From Deltaproteobacteria bacterium (GTDB lineage Bacteria; Desulfobacterota; Desulfobacteria; Desulfobacterales; SURF-15), in assembly GCA_024644775.1 (NCBI GenBank), contig JAHEHB010000217.1, positions 1-8,964 of the forward strand: a DNA stretch of 8,964 bases, written 5' to 3'. The notes beneath the pieces are model-generated. The model did not search any database. It was not told where the DNA came from and saw only the letters and a program-made list of their open reading frames with translations. How positions within the stretch are numbered: the stretch's first letter is position 1; every line of letters starts with the position of its first letter. The position numbers and the translations under genes were made by a program. This document shows positions 5,766 to 8,964 of the stretch, piece after piece.

Positions 5766-7154
5766 ATGAAAATTAAAAGAGGACAGCAGCTTGAGCTGCA
5801 AGTTTCGAATATCGCGTTTGGTGGAAAGGGGCTTTCGAAGATTGATGGGTTTGCTGTTTTTGTGGATCAGGCCGTCCCGACAGACCGTGTCGTCGCTCGA
5901 ATTATTAAAAAAAGAAAAAATTTCGCGGAGGCACGTGTTTTAGAAATATTGGAACCTTCACCGGATAGGGTCGTTGCTCCCTGTCCATACAGTGGTACGT
6001 GTGGTGGGTGTACCTGGCAGTTTCTAACGTACGAAAAACAACTCCAATACAAACAACAGCACGTTGCTGAATCCATCGAGCACATCGGATTGATACAAGA
6101 TGTGCCGGTGCACGAGGTAATTCCTTCACCGCTGGCTTTTGGCTACCGAAACAAAATGGAATTTTCCTGTTCCGACAGAAGATGGCTTATGCAAGAGGAG
6201 ATGGGCAAAGAGGGTATTGATACTGATTTTGCCATCGGTCTTCATGTGCCGGGAACCTTTCATAAAGTACTTGACACCAAGGCGTGTTTGCTTCAACCGA
6301 ATCTTGGCAACAAAATCCTTGAAGATGTCCGGAATTTCATAAAAAATTCTCATGTGCCGGTTTATGGGCTTAAGAGTCATGAGGGATTTTGGAGGTTTCT
6401 GGTATTGAGACACTCCATATTATATGATCGGTGGATGGTAAATATCGTTACTGCTGCAGAAGATCGGGAGGCGGTTCTCCCTTTAGCGGAGATTTTAATG
6501 GAAAAATACCCCTCGATCGTTTCAATCGTGAACAATATCACTGCACGCAAGTCTGGTGTCGCTGTCGGTGAATACGAGATTCATCTTGCGGGTGACACCG
6601 GTCTTAAGGAAAAAATCGGACCGTTTGTGTTTGAAATATCTTCAAATTCTTTTTTTCAAACAAATACACGCGGAGCCGAGCGGTTATATAAAATCGTCAA
6701 AACATTTGCGGCGCTGACCGGTTGGGAGATGGTTGTCGATCTTTATAGCGGGGCTGGCACAATTCCCGTTTTTCTCTCGGATTCAGCAAAAGAAATCATC
6801 GGTATTGAAATATCGGAAGGTACGGTAGCCGATGCCGTTCGAAATTGTGAAAATAACGGGATAACGAACTGTCGATTTATTTCAGGAGATATAAGAGAAA
6901 GTTTTTCACAACTTTCGGGTAAGGTGGATGTAATGGTTATCGATCCGCCTCGGGCCGGGATGCACAAAGATGTGGTTCGGAAAGTGTTGGAGATATCACC
7001 TGAGCGAATTGTCTATGTTTCATGTAATCCGGCGACTTTAGCGAGGGATCTGGGGATGATGAAGGCGCGATATAAGGCTGTTGAAGTACAACCGGTGGAT
7101 ATGTTCCCGCACACCTATCACATCGAATCCGTTGCAAAACTCGTGCGGATATAG
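5766..7154 (+). CDS. rlmD: 23S rRNA (uracil-5-)-methyltransferase, RlmD/RumA type
   Basis: This 462-residue enzyme transfers a methyl group from S-adenosylmethionine to C5 of a uridine in 23S rRNA. From the N-terminus it has a TRAM RNA-binding domain (about 1-60), an Fe-S cluster site with C73, C79, C82 and C174, a central domain with the GYRNKMEF motif, FFQTN with Q298, the SAM-binding loop DLYSGAGT (325-332) and GIE, then DPPRAG (393-398). The catalytic nucleophile is C420 in VSCNPAT and the general base is E454 in HIES. All key residues are present and the length is usual. The target could be U1939 (RlmD), U747, or both as in RlmCD; sequence alone does not settle this. ATG 5766 was chosen because MKIKRGQ fits the family N-terminus. 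An in-frame GTG at 5760 is also possible, and neither has a clear ribosome-binding site. Confidence 0.9.
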   Translation: MKIKRGQQLELQVSNIAFGGKGLSKIDGFAVFVDQAVPTDRVVARIIKKRKNFAEARVLEILEPSPDRVVAPCPYSGTCGGCTWQFLTYEKQLQYKQQHVAESIEHIGLIQDVPVHEVIPSPLAFGYRNKMEFSCSDRRWLMQEEMGKEGIDTDFAIGLHVPGTFHKVLDTKACLLQPNLGNKILEDVRNFIKNSHVPVYGLKSHEGFWRFLVLRHSILYDRWMVNIVTAAEDREAVLPLAEILMEKYPSIVSIVNNITARKSGVAVGEYEIHLAGDTGLKEKIGPFVFEISSNSFFQTNTRGAERLYKIVKTFAALTGWEMVVDLYSGAGTIPVFLSDSAKEIIGIEISEGTVADAVRNCENNGITNCRFISGDIRESFSQLSGKVDVMVIDPPRAGMHKDVVRKVLEISPERIVYVSCNPATLARDLGMMKARYKAVEVQPVDMFPHTYHIESVAKLVRI

Positions 7155-7189
7155 GGCGGAAGGCGAAGGACAGAAGGCAGAGGGCAGCA
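7155..7189 (+). repeat. Short heptamer tandem repeat
   Basis: Directly after the stop of the rlmD-type gene lie five degenerate copies of a seven-base, purine-rich unit (consensus GGCAGAA): GGCGGAA, GGCGAAG, GACAGAA, GGCAGAG, GGCAGCA. It occupies about half of the 76-nt gap before the next gene. No hairpin terminator is seen here, so read-through into the UroD-family gene is possible. Confidence 0.6.
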
Positions 7190-7230
7190 TCCAGCTCGTT
7201 ATCGATGAAAAATAAGGGTAGGGGAATATT

Positions 7231-8256
7231 ATGACTGGAAGAGAAGTGGCGCAGATGGCGTTGGAACAAAAGAAGACACCGCGTGTGCCGGTGGGTTTGA
7301 TTGCGGGCGGGGAATGGTATGTTCATCAGGCAGGCAAAACCTTTGCTGAGATAAAGGACGATCCGAAGAAAATCGCTCAAGTGTTTATCGATGCATTTAG
7401 AAGCGTGGGTCAGGACCTTCTTTGGACCGGTGCAGGACTTCTTAATTATCCCATTCATTGTTTAGGTTGTGCGATTGAAGATGATACCTCTGATTCCCCA
7501 AAACTCGTTGGAACGGCCGTTGAAAGCCTCGATTCCATCGATGCGCTCGATATCGACAAAGCTTTGAAACATCCAACCATGCAGGGAATTATTCGGTCGC
7601 ATCATTTGATTGCCGATGCGATTGGAAAGGAGACGGTGATTTTGCCCACTCAGTGGGGGCCTTTAACCGTTGCGGCTCGAATATTGGGTGCTGAAGCCCT
7701 GATGATGGCAACGATCGAAAACCCGGACAAGCTGTTAGAGTTGATCGATTTTGCAACGGAACTCATTTGGGCAACCGGTTGGCAGTCCTTAGAGCATCCC
7801 GACATCGTCGGCATGAATATATCAGATCCGGTTGCTTCAGGCGATATGATTTCCCCCGCCGTTTTTCGTCGATTTGTTGCACCTTTTCTAAAGACTCTGG
7901 TAGAGAGAATAAAGGACAAGGAAAAATATGCTAGCATTCACATTTGCGGGGATTCAACGCCGATTTTAGAAGATATTCTAAATATGAATCCAACCTGCTT
8001 TAGTCTCGAATCAAAGGTCGATCTTCAGACAGCAAAAGAGCAGTTGGGTGGAAAGGTGTGTGTTCTGGGAAATGTCTCTCCCACCGGTAAGTTTTTGTCG
8101 GGATCACCGCAGGAGGTACTAAAAGAAGGAAAAGATTGCCTCGCTGCCTGGGGAGATGCCCCCGGTTACATTTTGACGATCGGATGTGATTTTCCGAAAC
8201 AAGTGACGTTGGAAAATGTGATGGCATTGATGGAATTAAAAACATTCGCAAGGTAA
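7231..8256 (+). CDS. Uroporphyrinogen-decarboxylase-family protein, MtaA/CmuA methyltransferase-like
   Basis: This 341-residue cytoplasmic TIM-barrel protein belongs to the UroD superfamily but looks like the methyltransferase branch rather than heme-pathway HemE. The HemE active-site motif (RQAGR) is absent; the equivalent place reads EWYVHQAGKTFAE (28-40). H237-I-C239 in SIHICGDST and C319 in TIGCDFP form the HxC...C zinc site that activates thiol methyl acceptors in MtaA/MtbA/CmuA-type enzymes. Other barrel motifs are QWGPLT (141-146), ISDP (197-200) and VLGNVSP (278-284). Such proteins move methyl groups between a corrinoid protein and a thiol or folate. No corrinoid-protein gene is in the window, so partner and substrate are unknown. 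The ATG has GGGG six bases upstream. It follows the rlmD-type gene by 76 nt and faces the glcD-type gene. Confidence 0.85.
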   Translation: MTGREVAQMALEQKKTPRVPVGLIAGGEWYVHQAGKTFAEIKDDPKKIAQVFIDAFRSVGQDLLWTGAGLLNYPIHCLGCAIEDDTSDSPKLVGTAVESLDSIDALDIDKALKHPTMQGIIRSHHLIADAIGKETVILPTQWGPLTVAARILGAEALMMATIENPDKLLELIDFATELIWATGWQSLEHPDIVGMNISDPVASGDMISPAVFRRFVAPFLKTLVERIKDKEKYASIHICGDSTPILEDILNMNPTCFSLESKVDLQTAKEQLGGKVCVLGNVSPTGKFLSGSPQEVLKEGKDCLAAWGDAPGYILTIGCDFPKQVTLENVMALMELKTFAR

Positions 8257-8290
8257 CCGGTGAATGGAAAGCACTTAACCACGAACGTTT

Positions 8291-8392
8291 TTAGATCTCT
8301 GGCGCACTGGAAGGAACCAGACAGACAAATACAAAGGGCGCTTCGTTCATATTCCGGAGTTGATGCTCCTCATTGCCCGGGATAAAAATACA
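8291..8392 (-). pseudogene. Remnant of a cupin-domain gene (C-terminal end only)
   Basis: The minus strand encodes an open stretch ending at the TAA at 8291-8293. It reads IFIPGNEEHQLRNMNEAPF and then VFVCLVPSSAPEI. This is the pattern of the last strands of a small cupin-2 protein: 'IPpneeHqfrN.gdePlrFlCivP', with the metal-binding histidine in EEHQ. There is no start codon or ribosome-binding site. Upstream the frame runs into the 3' end of the glcD-type gene, whose stop is one base away, so the first part of the cupin gene has been lost. The remaining 33 codons keep frame and motif, so the loss may be recent. It explains most of the otherwise empty 137-nt gap between the two convergent genes. 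Confidence 0.55.
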
Positions 8393-8393
8393 T

Positions 8394-8964
8394 CTAATCG
8401 TCCAATGCCATTTTGCCGGGGTTGAGAATATTGTTGGGATCGAATGTGCGTTTTAAGGAGCGCATCACGTCCATGGCGACCGGATCGTGTTCGAGTTCCA
8501 TGAAGGGGGCTTTGGATAGACCAATTCCGTGCTCAGCGGTCAGAGAGCCGCCCAGTTCGACAGCGGTCTCAAAAATTTCTGCAACGGCGGCTTCCACTCT
8601 TTTTACCTCGTCAAGATCGGTGCCGTCAAAGCTGATGACCGGATGAACATTACCATCGCCGAGATGACCCACGGTGGGGATTTTAAGATCATATTTCTTT
8701 GCAATCTGAGCGGTGGCTTTCAGCATATCCGGTACCTTCGACATGGGAACCGCTAAATCTTCGGCGATAAGATTATTGTTGATTAAAGCCGTAACACCAT
8801 AAGCGGATTTGCGCGTCACCCACAATGCTTGTGCTTCTTCCGGAGACTCTGCTTCCCGGATGGTTGCCGCATGATTCTTTTTGAAGATATCGAGGATCCT
8901 GGACATTTGGAATTCAGTTTCCGCCTTGGTGTAACCGTCTGTTTCTACAAGCAGGATTGCCTCT
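8394..8964 (-). CDS. glcD: FAD-linked oxidase, GlcD-type, C-terminal part (runs off the right edge)
   Basis: The frame is open through the window edge, so the visible 190 codons are only the C-terminal 40 percent or so of a protein usually about 460 residues long. An internal ATG at 8904-8906 is not the start: in-frame codons before it (AILLVETDGYTKAETEFQ) match the family's 'lllvEvdG' strand. Further motifs are GHLGDGNVHP, GGSLTAEHGIG (active-site/cofactor region) and FDPNNILNPGKM at the C-terminus. These define the FAD-oxidase C-terminal domain of glycolate or D-lactate dehydrogenases. In anaerobes these act with an Fe-S electron-transfer subunit. The substrate (glycolate, D-lactate or another 2-hydroxyacid) cannot be told from this part. 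The gene converges with the UroD-family gene, and a cupin remnant lies directly after its stop. Confidence 0.88.
   Translation of the reverse strand, partial: EAILLVETDGYTKAETEFQMSRILDIFKKNHAATIREAESPEEAQALWVTRKSAYGVTALINNNLIAEDLAVPMSKVPDMLKATAQIAKKYDLKIPTVGHLGDGNVHPVISFDGTDLDEVKRVEAAVAEIFETAVELGGSLTAEHGIGLSKAPFMELEHDPVAMDVMRSLKRTFDPNNILNPGKMALDD

Noticed and set aside
6937..7458. Minus-strand open frame of 173 codons across the rlmD end and UroD start
   Set aside because: It lies antisense to two strongly supported genes, spans their intergenic repeat and has no recognisable motif.
8257..8290. Terminator between the convergent UroD-family and glcD-type genes
   Set aside because: No stable stem followed by a T-run was found on either strand in the gap; short matches such as TCTGG/CCAGA at 8297-8322 have long loops and lie in the cupin remnant.
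8394..8906. A complete 170-residue gene starting at the ATG at 8904-8906
   Set aside because: In-frame family-conserved residues continue upstream to the window edge, so this is the interior of a larger glcD-type gene.
1..8964. CRISPR array, tRNA or rRNA genes, insertion sequence with transposase
   Set aside because: No regularly spaced direct repeats, no cloverleaf-like or rRNA sequence and no transposase or integrase motifs were seen on either strand.

Overview
The window carries eleven recognisable genes or gene ends plus one gene remnant. The base composition is intermediate. The gene set (a MtaA/UroD-type methyltransferase, a glycolate-oxidase-type FAD-linked oxidase, a YqgE/AlgH protein, an RlmD-type methylase) and the intergenic repeats suggest a Gram-negative, probably anaerobic bacterium. 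A member of the Desulfobacterota (former deltaproteobacteria) is the best guess, but no taxonomic marker is present to prove it.

Bases 1-2211 (minus strand) hold a tight unit that reads leftward: a YqgE/AlgH-family protein with an unusual N-terminal membrane segment, a glycerophosphodiester phosphodiesterase that starts at TTG inside the preceding stop, an AIG2/gamma-glutamylcyclotransferase-like protein, and the first 37 codons of a glyoxalase/VOC-type protein cut off by the window edge. Overlaps or gaps of a few bases suggest one translationally coupled transcript.

Bases 2278-3124 (minus) hold two small uncharacterised genes 19 nt apart: an exported 164-residue protein and a soluble 110-residue protein built from two gap-free copies of a 55-residue unit. 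Upstream of them, 3150-3291 is a roughly 142-nt imperfect palindrome that looks like a dispersed repeat element. Beyond it lies a 540-residue five-helix membrane protein of unknown family.

Bases 5000-5544 (minus) look like a toxin-antitoxin pair: an AbrB/MazE-like antitoxin followed by a RelE/ParE-like toxin with an ATGA overlap. A candidate promoter and small operator lie in the AT-rich divergent region. On the plus strand follow an RlmD-type 23S rRNA m5U methyltransferase (Fe-S and TRAM type) and, after a short heptamer repeat, a uroporphyrinogen-decarboxylase-family (MtaA/CmuA-like) protein with an intact HxC...C zinc-site pattern.

The right end (minus) is the C-terminal 190 codons of a GlcD-type FAD-linked oxidase. 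Its stop is followed almost at once by a decayed C-terminal piece of a cupin gene. I see no clearly new multi-gene system. The points most worth following are the 55-residue tandem-repeat protein, the membrane-anchored AlgH homologue, the long palindrome, the AbrB/RelE-like pair and the cupin remnant.
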